Origin: an uncultured Kordia sp.
Lineage (GTDB): Bacteria; Bacteroidota; Bacteroidia; Flavobacteriales; Flavobacteriaceae
DNA: 64,000 nt
Direction: 5' to 3'
Assembly (NCBI RefSeq): GCF_947496985.1
Contig: NZ_CANMEZ010000006.1
Location: forward strand, 245,108-309,107
Shown here: in pieces, positions 24,552 to 33,935 of the stretch
Layout of the letters: every line of letters starts with the position of its first letter
How positions within the stretch are numbered: the first letter of the stretch is position 1
Notes under the pieces: model-generated
Databases searched by the model: none
Told to the model about the DNA's origin: nothing
What the model saw: only the letters and a program-made list of their open reading frames with translations
Position numbers and translations under genes: made by a program

Positions 24552-25304
24552 TTAGTTACAACCAGATTTTATATCAAAATCTACTTTTCCGCTTGCTAAA
24601 TGATAAAATCCTGTGTGAATTGTAAGCTTCTTTGCAATATCGGTAGACGCCGCTGCTTCTTTTAAAATATTTGATTTCTTAACAAGCTGTTTTGCTGCAT
24701 GATGCGCGTTTTCAATAGTTACTTTTGTCAAACAACCAGCATTCGTATCTTCTGCTGACAAAGCTTCATTTTTACATTCATCTTTTAGTGTTTTCCATTT
24801 CTTTTTCTTTTTTTTCTCATCAATTCCATTGCCACATTTACACTTCTTTACTGCTGGTTTTATTTCTTCAAGTAAATGTCTTAAACTTTCACTAGGCGCT
24901 TCTCCTCCTTTTATAGCAGTAGCAACCGCACCACAACCTTCATGTCCTAAAACTAGAATAAACTGACATCCTAAAACAGCTACTGCAAATTCAATACTTG
25001 CTATAGAAGAAGTATTTGCTATATTTCCAGCCACACGCACTACAAATATATCAGCAATTCCTGTGTCAAAAATTAATTCTGGCGGCACTCTACTATCAGC
25101 ACAACTCAATACAATAACATAGGGGCGTTGTCCATTATTTGCAGTACATGCTCTACGTTGCGTTGATTGGTTTGGACGTTCTAGATTATTTGTAACAAAC
25201 CGTTTATTTCCGTCTTTTAAACGCTTCAAAATCATTTTTGGATCATCATGGAAACTCGAATCTCCCCAACATTTCTTTTTTTCACTTTCTTTCTTGCTAG
25301 ACAT
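24552..25304 (-). CDS. Beta-class carbonic anhydrase with Lys/Cys-rich insert
   Basis: A 250-residue beta-carbonic anhydrase interconverting CO2 and bicarbonate. Zinc ligands and the catalytic dyad are in VLSCADSRVPPEL (Cys, Asp-Arg) and LGHEGCGAV (His, Cys). Unusual is an insert near residues 150-180 with KKCKCGNGID, a run of six Lys and DECK, which adds three Cys and a strong positive charge; the rest aligns normally. No signal peptide. It could serve with the SbtA bicarbonate transporter, though that locus is 13 kb away and the link is only functional inference. Confidence 0.92.
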   Translation of the reverse strand: MSSKKESEKKKCWGDSSFHDDPKMILKRLKDGNKRFVTNNLERPNQSTQRRACTANNGQRPYVIVLSCADSRVPPELIFDTGIADIFVVRVAGNIANTSSIASIEFAVAVLGCQFILVLGHEGCGAVATAIKGGEAPSESLRHLLEEIKPAVKKCKCGNGIDEKKKKKKWKTLKDECKNEALSAEDTNAGCLTKVTIENAHHAAKQLVKKSNILKEAAASTDIAKKLTIHTGFYHLASGKVDFDIKSGCN

Positions 25305-25472
25305 AATATATTTGTTTTAGGTAGTTTTTTATTCTAAATCAATGTAGTTAAAAAAAACATCCCTAAAAGAAAAATGTGACATAAACACGTATTTTTACGG
25401 TATAAATGAAGGAAAACACGGAGTGGAAGTAAATAGGATTTTGGGGTTAAAAACAAATCCACAAAGCATAAC

Positions 25473-26576
25473 CTACATCACAATATCATTTTTCCACTCG
25501 TATGGAGCAGGAATATCAGTATCGTCAATTAATTGTCTGATGTCAATTTCTATTCCACGACTCATGTCGGTAATTGGCACATCATTTGGACCACCTTCAA
25601 AAGGGTTTTCAGTATTTTCTCCAATAGCTTCCATTGTATGAAAAACCCAAGCTAACAAGGTACTAAATGGTATGGAAAACCATTCAAAATGACTCGCTAT
25701 AAATTCTTGAATTTGATGAATTGTGGACGAACTTGAAGTATGCGAAGCTAAGTCTGTTAGTATATGATCGCCAATACTTTCAAAACCATCCATTATTCCA
25801 AATGGTAATAGGATGATAAAAATCCACACGAAAATATAATTCAATGTTGCAAACTGACGTGGATATGGAAAGTTCTTGATACGTTCGCTTTTTCCTTGTA
25901 GTGTATAAAACTCTACCAACATATTGGTCATTTCCATATGACGAAAATCATCAATCAACCCTTTTGTTTTCAGCTCTTTTAATCGTTTAGATTGAATTCC
26001 AATTAACTGAGAAGCCTGATTTCCTTTTGCAAATATTTCATCGTATTCCTCTTGCGAAATATAAGGTTTGATGACATCTGAAATTGCTTCTACATCCTCA
26101 CAAACTCTGTATTGTTTGGAACGAAACTCTTTATTAGATCGTTTCTTTTTTAAGTGCATTTCCCAAGGTTTATCTTTTCGTAACTGATAACGCAACGCTG
26201 TCAACCAAGCTACATGTCTATGCACCAATTCGCGCTTAATAGTATGTAATTCATTTTCGACTAATTTATTAGAAGCAAAATCATTTGTAATATAATCTTT
26301 CACCATTATTGTCCATGAACGCGATGAATTTACAATACCTCCCCAAATTTTTCGAGCTTCCCATAAGCGATCATAGGAAGCGTTATTCTTAAAACTAACA
26401 ATAAAAGCAACGGCTGTACCTAATACTCCTAGTGGCAACCAAGGTACTCGAAACCATTTCATGCCTAAAACATCAAATAAAATTACTGGAATTGTAGCAA
26501 GAATTAAGAAAAATAAAATATGACGACGCGTCCATTTTAAAACGCCCGCAATGGGAAATATTCGTCTTGTATACAT
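25473..26576 (-). CDS. Bestrophin-family chloride/anion channel
   Basis: A 367-residue protein of the bestrophin (UPF0187) family. Hydrophobic N-terminal segments (ILFFLILATIPVILFDVLG, WLPLGVLGTAVAFIVSFKNN) carry the typical SYDRLWEARKIWGGIVNSSR motif. There is a long cytoplasmic helical part, a second membrane pair near residues 245-265 and the conserved C-terminal NPFEGGPNDVP. Bestrophins form pentameric channels for Cl- and perhaps HCO3-. The gene is next to carbonic anhydrase on the same strand, a pairing that would suit bicarbonate movement, but the 168-base gap argues for separate promoters. Confidence 0.9.
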   Translation of the reverse strand: MYTRRIFPIAGVLKWTRRHILFFLILATIPVILFDVLGMKWFRVPWLPLGVLGTAVAFIVSFKNNASYDRLWEARKIWGGIVNSSRSWTIMVKDYITNDFASNKLVENELHTIKRELVHRHVAWLTALRYQLRKDKPWEMHLKKKRSNKEFRSKQYRVCEDVEAISDVIKPYISQEEYDEIFAKGNQASQLIGIQSKRLKELKTKGLIDDFRHMEMTNMLVEFYTLQGKSERIKNFPYPRQFATLNYIFVWIFIILLPFGIMDGFESIGDHILTDLASHTSSSSTIHQIQEFIASHFEWFSIPFSTLLAWVFHTMEAIGENTENPFEGGPNDVPITDMSRGIEIDIRQLIDDTDIPAPYEWKNDIVM

Positions 26577-26687
26577 AAGTTGATTTGAAAGTTATGTTAG
26601 AAAGATACAAAAAGCATTCAAACTATTGTTTTCTAATTTTGATAAGAATTAATATCTTTCTTGTTTAATTATGAAAAACTTCTCATC

Positions 26688-27230
26688 ATGGACAAAGCTT
26701 TAGAAACAATGATTGGTAATATGCCTGAAAAGACAGGAAAATCTCTTGAAGAATGGCTTATCATTCTGAAAAAAGAAACATTTACAAAACATTCTGAAGC
26801 GGTAAATTTTCTAAAAAAAGAATATGATGTAACACATGGTTTTGCAAATACAATTGTGCATTTATCAAAAGAAGACAAAACAAAAACAGTAGACTTAATT
26901 GCTATTCAATATGAAAAAAAGCAAGACTTAAAACCTATTTACGATATACTTACATCCTACATAAAAACATTTGGTAGTGATGTTGAATTTGCACCTAAGA
27001 AAGCGTATGTAAGTGTTCGTAGAAAAAAACAATTTGCCATCATTCAACCATCAACTAAAACACGTTTAGATTTAGGGCTAAATTTAAAAGGGAAAGAAGC
27101 TGAAGATATTTTAGAAAACTCAGGAAGCTTTAATGCGATGTGTTCACACAGAATTCGTTTAACGAATATTGAAGAGATTTCTGAAAATGTAAAATCTTGG
27201 CTCAAAGAAGCCTATGAAGCAGCTGGATAA
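26688..27230 (+). CDS. DUF4287/DUF5655 domain protein
   Basis: A 180-residue cytoplasmic protein with two small domains. The first is DUF4287 (about 1-65: ALETMIGNMPEKTGKSLEEW, then KKEYDVTHGFANTIVH). The second is DUF5655 (about 75-178: PIYDILTSYIKTFG, then RRKKQFAIIQPSTKTRLDLG). The combination is common in bacteria and has no known function; DUF5655 is thought to bind nucleic acid or a nucleotide by analogy only. I chose the ATG at 26688, where the domain starts, over 26661. Single gene. Confidence 0.85.
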   Translation: MDKALETMIGNMPEKTGKSLEEWLIILKKETFTKHSEAVNFLKKEYDVTHGFANTIVHLSKEDKTKTVDLIAIQYEKKQDLKPIYDILTSYIKTFGSDVEFAPKKAYVSVRRKKQFAIIQPSTKTRLDLGLNLKGKEAEDILENSGSFNAMCSHRIRLTNIEEISENVKSWLKEAYEAAG

Positions 27231-27423
27231 ATTGCTTCACTCAATTGAAAAATTGAAGATTCAAAACTGTTATTCGGTTTTGGTTTTAGGTCTTGGATAT
27301 GAATAATTCTGAAAATAGACGAATTAACAAAAAAACAACAAACTAAGAGCAAAACGATACAAAACGCTTCACATTCTTCTCTGTTCAAAACCTAGTGAAT
27401 AACTCCAAAATTATAGTGTAAAA
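27231..27423. other. Intergenic spacer upstream of purL promoter
   Basis: No gene, hairpin or riboswitch-like structure recognised. Confidence 0.5.
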
Positions 27424-27458
27424 TTTGAGTTAAATTACCAGCAAATACATTAAATTTG
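27424..27458 (+). promoter_or_regulatory. purL promoter (TTTG-N23-TAAATTTG)
   Basis: TTTG at 27424-27427 and TAAATTTG at 27451-27458, 34 bases upstream of the purL ATG. Confidence 0.6.
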
Positions 27459-27492
27459 CATTTTTAAAACAACAACACACAAAAACTACATA

Positions 27493-30400
27493 ATGATTCA
27501 TTTCTTTGGAAACGCACACAGCAAAGTATTTGCTGTACAAACAGTAAAAGAATTATCAACAGAAAACGTTGCAAAACTAAACTGGCTTTTTGGCAACACG
27601 TCTAAAATAGAACAAGCATCATTGGATGCTTTTTTTGTTGGTCCTAGAGCCGCAATGATTACACCTTGGAGTACAAATGCCGTAGAAATTACCCAAAATA
27701 TGGGCATTGAAGGGATTATCAGAATTGAAGAATTTAAAGCTGTCGCTGAAGATTTCTCAAAGTTTGATCCGATGATTTCTCAAAAGTTTAGTGGTTTACA
27801 CCAAGATACATTTACCATTGACATTGAGCCTGAAGCAATTTTAGATATTGATGATATTGCTGCATACAATGAACAAGAAGGTTTAGCACTGAGTGCAGAA
27901 GAAATTGAATACTTAGAAGAACTTGCTAAAAAATTAGGAAGAAAGCTAACAGATTCAGAAGTTTTCGGATTCTCACAAGTAAATTCAGAACACTGTAGAC
28001 ATAAAATATTCAATGGCACATTTGTAATTGATGGTGAAGAAAAACCTACGTCACTTTTCAAACTGATCAAAGAAACTTCAAAACAAAATCCGAACGATAT
28101 TGTCTCAGCATATAAAGATAATGTTGCTTTTATAAAAGGCCCAAAAGTGGAACAATTTGCTCCAAAAACAGCAGATAAGCCAGACTTTTACGAAACGCAA
28201 GAATTTGAATCTGTAATCTCGCTAAAGGCGGAAACACATAACTTCCCTACAACAGTAGAACCTTTTAATGGAGCTGCAACTGGTTCGGGAGGAGAAATTA
28301 GAGACCGATTGGCTGGTGGACAAGGTTCATTACCACTAGCAGGAACTGCTGTGTATATGACTTCATATTCACGTTTAGAAAAAGGTAGATATTGGGAAGA
28401 AAAATTCGATGCCAGAAAATGGTTATATCAAACACCAATGGATATCTTGATCAAAGCTTCTAATGGAGCTTCTGACTTTGGAAACAAATTTGGACAACCG
28501 TTAATTTGTGGTTCTGTCTTAACATTTGAACACGAAGAAAATTCATCATCAAGTACTGCGAAAGCAAGAAAACTTGGGTATGACAAAGTAATCATGCAAG
28601 CTGGTGGAATTGGCTATGGAAAAGCTTCTCAAGCTATAAAAGATACTCCAAAAACTGGAGATAAAGTTGTAATTCTTGGAGGAGAAAATTATAGAATCGG
28701 AATGGGCGGGGCGGCAGTTTCGTCTGCAGATACTGGTGCTTTCTCTACAGGAATTGAATTAAATGCAGTACAACGTTCAAATCCTGAAATGCAAAAACGT
28801 GCAGCAAATGCCATCCGTGGAATGGTAGAAAGTGATGAAAACTACATCGTTTCTATTCACGATCATGGAGCTGGTGGACATTTAAATTGTTTATCTGAAT
28901 TGGTAGAAGAAACTGGTGGGAAAATTGATTTGGATAAATTGCCTGTGGGCGATCCTACACTTTCTGCTAAAGAAATCATCGGAAACGAATCGCAAGAACG
29001 TATGGGACTTGTTATTGCCGATGAACATATTGAAACCTTGAATAAAATTGCAGAACGTGAACGCTCTCCAATGTATACTGTTGGAAATGTAACTGGCGAC
29101 GACCGTTTTACATTTGAATCAGCAACAAAAGGTGACAAACCAATGGATTTGGCATTAAGTGATATGTTTGGAAGTTCTCCAAAAACCATCATGACCGATG
29201 CTACTATTGAAAGAAAATATAAGAACCCAAGATATAAGACTAAAAATATACAAATCTATTTTGATCAAGTATTGCAATTAGAAGCGGTTGCTTGTAAAGA
29301 CTGGCTAACAAATAAAGTAGACCGTTGTGTTGGTGGAAAAGTTGCCAAACAACAATGTGTTGGTCCGTTACAAATTCCATTAAACAACGTTGGCGTGATG
29401 GCGCTGGATTACAAAGGAAAAGAAGGAATTGCTACGTCTATTGGACATTCGCCTATTTCTGGTTTGATAAACCCAGTAGCTGGAAGTCGTAATTCCATTA
29501 CAGAAGCGTTAACTAATATAATTTGGGCGCCATTAAAAGATAATTTACAAAGTATTTCTTTATCTGCTAACTGGATGTGGCCTTGTAAAAATGAAGGTGA
29601 AGATGCACGTTTGTATGAAGCCGTAAAAGCAATTTCTGAGTTTTCTATTGATTTAGGAATTAATGTTCCTACTGGTAAAGACTCGTTATCAATGAAACAG
29701 AAATATGCTGATGATGAAGTAATTTCTCCAGGAACTGTTGTCATTTCTGCAGCAGCAAATTGCAATGCAATTAGTAAAGTTGTAGAACCAGTTTTACAGC
29801 AAAATGGTGGAAATATTTATTATATTAATATTTCTCAAGATGATTTCAAATTAGGAGGAAGTTCATTCAACCAAACATTAAATACAATAGGGAATGAAGC
29901 ACCAAACGTTACAGATGCAGTCTATGTAAAAACTGTTTTCAATACGATTCAAAATTTAATTAAAGAAGATAAAATTGTAGCGGGTCATGACGTCGCTTCA
30001 GGCGGATTGATTACAACGTTGCTTGAAATGTGTTTTGCTGATGTTAATTTAGGCGCAGACCTAAACATTTCAAATTTAGGAGAAGAAGATTCATTAAAAG
30101 TATTATTTGCAGAAAATGCAGGAATTGTTTTCCAAGCAGACGCTAGCATTGAAGATACGCTTGGCGCGAATAATATCGAGTTTTTCAATATTGGAAATGT
30201 AACGAATACGGCAACGGTAACTATCAAAAATCATGAAGATAACTTTACTTTTGATGTTGCTCAAAAAAGAGATACTTGGTATAAAACCTCTTTCCTACTC
30301 GATCAAAAGCAAACGGCAAATGGATTAGCACAAGATCGTTATGATAATTATGCAGTTCAACCTTTACAATATACATTCCCAAGTCACTTTACTGGCAAAT

Positions 30401-31182
30401 TAAAAGATTTCACTTCGAGCGCAGTCGAGAAGCCAAAAGCCGCTATTATCCGAGAAAAAGGAAGTAACAGTGAACGTGAAATGGCTAACGCAATGTACTT
30501 AGCTGGTTTTGATGTAAAAGATGTGCATATGACCGATTTAATTTCTGGTCGTGAAACATTAGAAGACATTCAATTTATTGGAGCTGTTGGAGGATTTTCA
30601 AACTCAGATGTATTAGGTTCGGCAAAAGGTTGGGCTGGTGCATTTTTATACAATGAAAAAGCTAACACAGCATTGAAAAATTTCTTTAAACGAGAAGATA
30701 CTTTATCCATTGGAATCTGTAATGGTTGTCAATTATTTATGGAATTAGAAGTGATTAATCCTGATCATGACGAACATGGAAAAATGACGTATAACGATTC
30801 TCAAAAACACGAAAGTGCATTTACTTCTGTAAAAATTGAAGAGAATAATTCAGTAATGTTATCAACCTTGGCAGGAACAACTTTAGGTGTTTGGATTTCG
30901 CATGGAGAAGGAAAATTTAAGCTTCCGTATGAAGAGAGTAAATATGATATTGTTGCCAAATACGGTTATGAAGGTTATCCTTCAAACCCAAATGGTTCCG
31001 ATTTTAATACTGCCATGTTATGTGATGCAACAGGAAGACATTTGGTAACAATGCCACATATTGAACGTTCTACATTCCAATGGAATTGGGCAAACTATCC
31101 AACAGGAAGAAAAGATGAAGTTTCGCCTTGGCTAGAAGCATTTGTGAATGCTAGATTGTGGATTGAAGCAAAGAATAAGTAG
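27493..31182 (+). CDS. purL: Phosphoribosylformylglycinamidine synthase, single-chain PurL
   Basis: A 1229-residue enzyme for step four of purine synthesis: FGAR + glutamine + ATP to FGAM. It is the large single-chain type. The N-terminal PurS-like domain is followed by the AIRS-like catalytic halves, with SQVNSEHCRHKIFNG, ETHNFPTTVEPFNGAATGSGGEIRD split by context, and HDVASGGLITTLLEM. The C-terminal glutamine amidotransferase has GICNGCQLFMELE (catalytic Cys) and PHIERSTFQWNWANYP. The gene is monocistronic. A decayed second copy of its 3' end lies near 35.4 kb. Confidence 0.96.
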   Translation: MIHFFGNAHSKVFAVQTVKELSTENVAKLNWLFGNTSKIEQASLDAFFVGPRAAMITPWSTNAVEITQNMGIEGIIRIEEFKAVAEDFSKFDPMISQKFSGLHQDTFTIDIEPEAILDIDDIAAYNEQEGLALSAEEIEYLEELAKKLGRKLTDSEVFGFSQVNSEHCRHKIFNGTFVIDGEEKPTSLFKLIKETSKQNPNDIVSAYKDNVAFIKGPKVEQFAPKTADKPDFYETQEFESVISLKAETHNFPTTVEPFNGAATGSGGEIRDRLAGGQGSLPLAGTAVYMTSYSRLEKGRYWEEKFDARKWLYQTPMDILIKASNGASDFGNKFGQPLICGSVLTFEHEENSSSSTAKARKLGYDKVIMQAGGIGYGKASQAIKDTPKTGDKVVILGGENYRIGMGGAAVSSADTGAFSTGIELNAVQRSNPEMQKRAANAIRGMVESDENYIVSIHDHGAGGHLNCLSELVEETGGKIDLDKLPVGDPTLSAKEIIGNESQERMGLVIADEHIETLNKIAERERSPMYTVGNVTGDDRFTFESATKGDKPMDLALSDMFGSSPKTIMTDATIERKYKNPRYKTKNIQIYFDQVLQLEAVACKDWLTNKVDRCVGGKVAKQQCVGPLQIPLNNVGVMALDYKGKEGIATSIGHSPISGLINPVAGSRNSITEALTNIIWAPLKDNLQSISLSANWMWPCKNEGEDARLYEAVKAISEFSIDLGINVPTGKDSLSMKQKYADDEVISPGTVVISAAANCNAISKVVEPVLQQNGGNIYYINISQDDFKLGGSSFNQTLNTIGNEAPNVTDAVYVKTVFNTIQNLIKEDKIVAGHDVASGGLITTLLEMCFADVNLGADLNISNLGEEDSLKVLFAENAGIVFQADASIEDTLGANNIEFFNIGNVTNTATVTIKNHEDNFTFDVAQKRDTWYKTSFLLDQKQTANGLAQDRYDNYAVQPLQYTFPSHFTGKLKDFTSSAVEKPKAAIIREKGSNSEREMANAMYLAGFDVKDVHMTDLISGRETLEDIQFIGAVGGFSNSDVLGSAKGWAGAFLYNEKANTALKNFFKREDTLSIGICNGCQLFMELEVINPDHDEHGKMTYNDSQKHESAFTSVKIEENNSVMLSTLAGTTLGVWISHGEGKFKLPYEESKYDIVAKYGYEGYPSNPNGSDFNTAMLCDATGRHLVTMPHIERSTFQWNWANYPTGRKDEVSPWLEAFVNARLWIEAKNK

Positions 31183-31205
31183 TTTCTAATAAAAATAATT
31201 ATATA

Positions 31206-31235
31206 AAAAAGACCTGCCGAAAAGCAGGTCTTTTT
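31206..31235. terminator. Bidirectional terminator after purL
   Basis: AAAAAGACCTGC and GCAGGTCTTTTT around CGAAAA. It also terminates the opposing imelysin operon. A related hairpin is found at 35459-35484. Confidence 0.92.
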
Positions 31236-31275
31236 CGATTGACCATTAAAACAACTGAAACTAACTAACTTCCAG

Positions 31276-32370
31276 TTAATCACCATCATTATCGGTAGAC
31301 GTAATCGTAATTGATAATACACTACGCACATCTACACTAAACAATATTCCTAATTCATTTAATTTTTCATACAACGTTGTTACTTGATCATGATTTGAGG
31401 TTATAGCATCAAACAACGGAATTTGAATCGTGTTAATTGCTGTTTTAACTTCATTAATTTTGGTTTGAACAGCTGTATTTAAAATTTCATTATCAGCTAC
31501 ATGCGATACATAATTAGCAATACTCAATCCTTGTGTATTAAAATATACTTCTTCTACACTTTCAATGTTTTTCATTAAAATAGCTAGTGAAGTATTACTA
31601 AAATATGCTTGTGTGAGTTCAGGATTTGTATTTTGAGAATTTTCCAAACCAGCAGGCTTTCCAATTTTGGTCACTTTTCCTGTATCAATTAAGTTATACA
31701 AACCATTGTATAATAAATTGAACGAACCTTGAATTCCTGTATTGGTATTATTTATAAAAGTAGTACTATAATTATCACCCGATACACTCCAAATATTAAC
31801 TAAACGTGTTGCTTGCGTTTTGAGTTCTTTGCTTGTAAATTCTAAATATTTTCTTCTATTTTCAGAATTTATATATTCAATATTAGTAGTTGCTACATCT
31901 GTTGTTTTGAAAAGTAAATATTCTAACGCAGACAACGTTTTTGCTTGCGGACTCAAATTTTCCACATACGCTTCCGTAATTTCAACTGGATCAGAAATAA
32001 AATTTTCTACAGCCGTTGTTGTAATTGGCCAATTGTATAAAGCTTGATGCATAAACTGATCGCGTACTTGTCCTATATTAAAAGCATATATTTTTCCATA
32101 CGCTTGTGCTGCTAATTTCCATTGATTTCTAACAGCTGTTAATTGACTTTCTGTAGGGTTTGCAACATAATTGTTAATTTCCAACTCTAAAATATTTACT
32201 TGATTTGAGAATCTAGCAACATTTGTTATGATATGATTATTCGTCACATCTCTCAATAAAGTTTCTACTTGAAAATCAAGCATTTCAGTTGTTGCTGAAT
32301 TATCATCACTTGCACATGCCCAAATCATCAAGACAATAAATACAGTTCCAATTTTGTATATGTTTTTCAT
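31276..32370 (-). CDS. Imelysin-family lipoprotein (third gene of operon)
   Basis: A 364-residue lipoprotein (signal VFIVLMIWAC, Cys near residue 19) with an imelysin-like all-helical domain: NQWKLAAQAYGKIYAFN and the second-repeat LSALEYLLF. Imelysins (M75 family, EfeO relatives) are periplasmic or surface proteins linked to iron acquisition rather than proteolysis. The usual G-x-H-x-x-E motif is replaced by TLSALEYLL, so the His is missing and metal binding may differ. Its ATG overlaps the stop of the di-heme gene by one base (TAATG), so translation is coupled. Confidence 0.85.
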   Translation of the reverse strand: MKNIYKIGTVFIVLMIWACASDDNSATTEMLDFQVETLLRDVTNNHIITNVARFSNQVNILELEINNYVANPTESQLTAVRNQWKLAAQAYGKIYAFNIGQVRDQFMHQALYNWPITTTAVENFISDPVEITEAYVENLSPQAKTLSALEYLLFKTTDVATTNIEYINSENRRKYLEFTSKELKTQATRLVNIWSVSGDNYSTTFINNTNTGIQGSFNLLYNGLYNLIDTGKVTKIGKPAGLENSQNTNPELTQAYFSNTSLAILMKNIESVEEVYFNTQGLSIANYVSHVADNEILNTAVQTKINEVKTAINTIQIPLFDAITSNHDQVTTLYEKLNELGILFSVDVRSVLSITITSTDNDGD

Positions 32371-33770
32371 TATAATGAATTTAAAAAGTCTAGTACTTGT
32401 TGTCTCGCTGCTGCGGAAAGGTTTATAAATTGATCTTTACTGTTTGCTGCCTCTCCTCCATGCCATAAAATTGCTTCTTCAATATTTCTAGCTCTTCCGT
32501 CATGTAATAAAAATGTATGATTATTTACGGTAGAGATCAATCCCAATCCCCATAAAGGTTGTGTTCGCCATTCATTTCCATTGGCCTTAAAATCAGATCG
32601 ATTATCTGCTAAATCATCTCCCATATCATGTAATAAAAAATCTGAATAGGGTTTGATGGTAATGTTTTCTAAAGCTGGTAAATATGAAAAACTCCCTGTA
32701 GTTTGATTAATTTGATGGCAGCCGATACAGTTCATTGTATTGAATAATTCTTTTCCTCGTAATACAGATTCTTCTTGTACATTTCTTCTATTAGGAACAG
32801 ACAATGTTGTTTGATAAAACAATACTCTATCCAATTGAACATCGGTCACTTCTGGATCACCTCCATTTGGAGCATTTTGACAATCTAATTGTGGTAACGG
32901 ACAATCGTTTTCTGAAAACATAGAAGTAGTCAATCCCATATCGCCATGAAATGCGCCTGCAATTTGCTGTTTCAATGTTGGTGTATTTGCTTTCCAACCA
33001 TATCTTCCAACTTCTAACTGTTGTGTTTCTTCATTAAATACATAATTAGCTCTTCCAGAAATGCCATCACTATCCATATCAAATTCATCTTCAAACTGTA
33101 AAATTTCACTAGTTGGCAATGCACTAACAAACCCTAAACCTATGGTTTGCTGTCCAACTCTTGGTGAAGTTTGCACATTGGCTAGCGAACCGAATTGTTC
33201 ATTTGTAATAGTATAAATAGGTTTTTGTAACTCATAGGAAGTTCCATCTGCATAAGCTCCAGTAATTGTTTGATATGTCACTTCTACTTTGGCTTCAAAA
33301 GGAATTGTAGGATTACTTCTGTCTTGAATTTGCGTTCCATAACCTGGTACTGCAATTGGAGCTTCTGTAGTTGATGTTGTTGGTAAACTAACACGCATTA
33401 AAAATCCACCTGAATTTTCACCTGTAACTAATGGACGACCTCTACCATCTTTAAAATGACAATTAGCACAAGCTCTTGCATTAAAGGTTGGACCTAATCC
33501 ATCTCTGGCAGTTGTAGAGGCTGGAGCAGAAACCCAAGATTGATTAAATAAGGAGTTTCCTGAAGCAAATTTGGCTTGTTCTTGAAATGATAAATTTGGA
33601 ATTTCAAAACCAAAAGCATTTCCACTTGTAGAAAACACACCTAAATTTCCAGTTAAAAACTCTTCCCCTACTTCATAGGTCGGAATGTCTACGTATACTT
33701 CATCGTCTTTGGAACAACTGCTGAAAAATAAGAATGTCCCTAATGAAAATAATATTATTTTTTGTCTCAT
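32370..33770 (-). CDS. Di-heme oxidoreductase (DUF1111, thiol-oxidoreductase-like cytochrome)
   Basis: A 466-residue exported protein (hydrophobic signal IILFSLGTFLFFSSC, lipoprotein type, using ATG 33770). Two c-type heme sites are visible: CANCHFKDGRGRP near residue 100 and CIGCHQIN near residue 350. The domain order fits the DUF1111/di-heme oxidoreductase family, which resembles MauG-type peroxidases. In imelysin operons this protein is thought to change iron oxidation state or release iron from ligands; that is inferred from family context. Middle gene of a three-gene operon with imelysins on both sides. Confidence 0.9.
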   Translation of the reverse strand: MRQKIILFSLGTFLFFSSCSKDDEVYVDIPTYEVGEEFLTGNLGVFSTSGNAFGFEIPNLSFQEQAKFASGNSLFNQSWVSAPASTTARDGLGPTFNARACANCHFKDGRGRPLVTGENSGGFLMRVSLPTTSTTEAPIAVPGYGTQIQDRSNPTIPFEAKVEVTYQTITGAYADGTSYELQKPIYTITNEQFGSLANVQTSPRVGQQTIGLGFVSALPTSEILQFEDEFDMDSDGISGRANYVFNEETQQLEVGRYGWKANTPTLKQQIAGAFHGDMGLTTSMFSENDCPLPQLDCQNAPNGGDPEVTDVQLDRVLFYQTTLSVPNRRNVQEESVLRGKELFNTMNCIGCHQINQTTGSFSYLPALENITIKPYSDFLLHDMGDDLADNRSDFKANGNEWRTQPLWGLGLISTVNNHTFLLHDGRARNIEEAILWHGGEAANSKDQFINLSAAARQQVLDFLNSL

Positions 33771-33935
33771 ATCTATAAACAACAACAAATCTTGAATATA
33801 AAATATCCAAGATTTGAAGTTTTGTTATTTACTATTTCACTCGATAATCGAGATTAAAAATGCACTTATCTTTCTCTATAAATCACATGCTAAACCTTCA
33901 CAAAGACCTTGCAGAAGTGCGTTTAGAAATAGTTT

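Noticed and set aside
27498..30569. Several long ORFs on the minus strand within purL
   Set aside because: They are shadow frames of a highly conserved gene, with low-complexity products.
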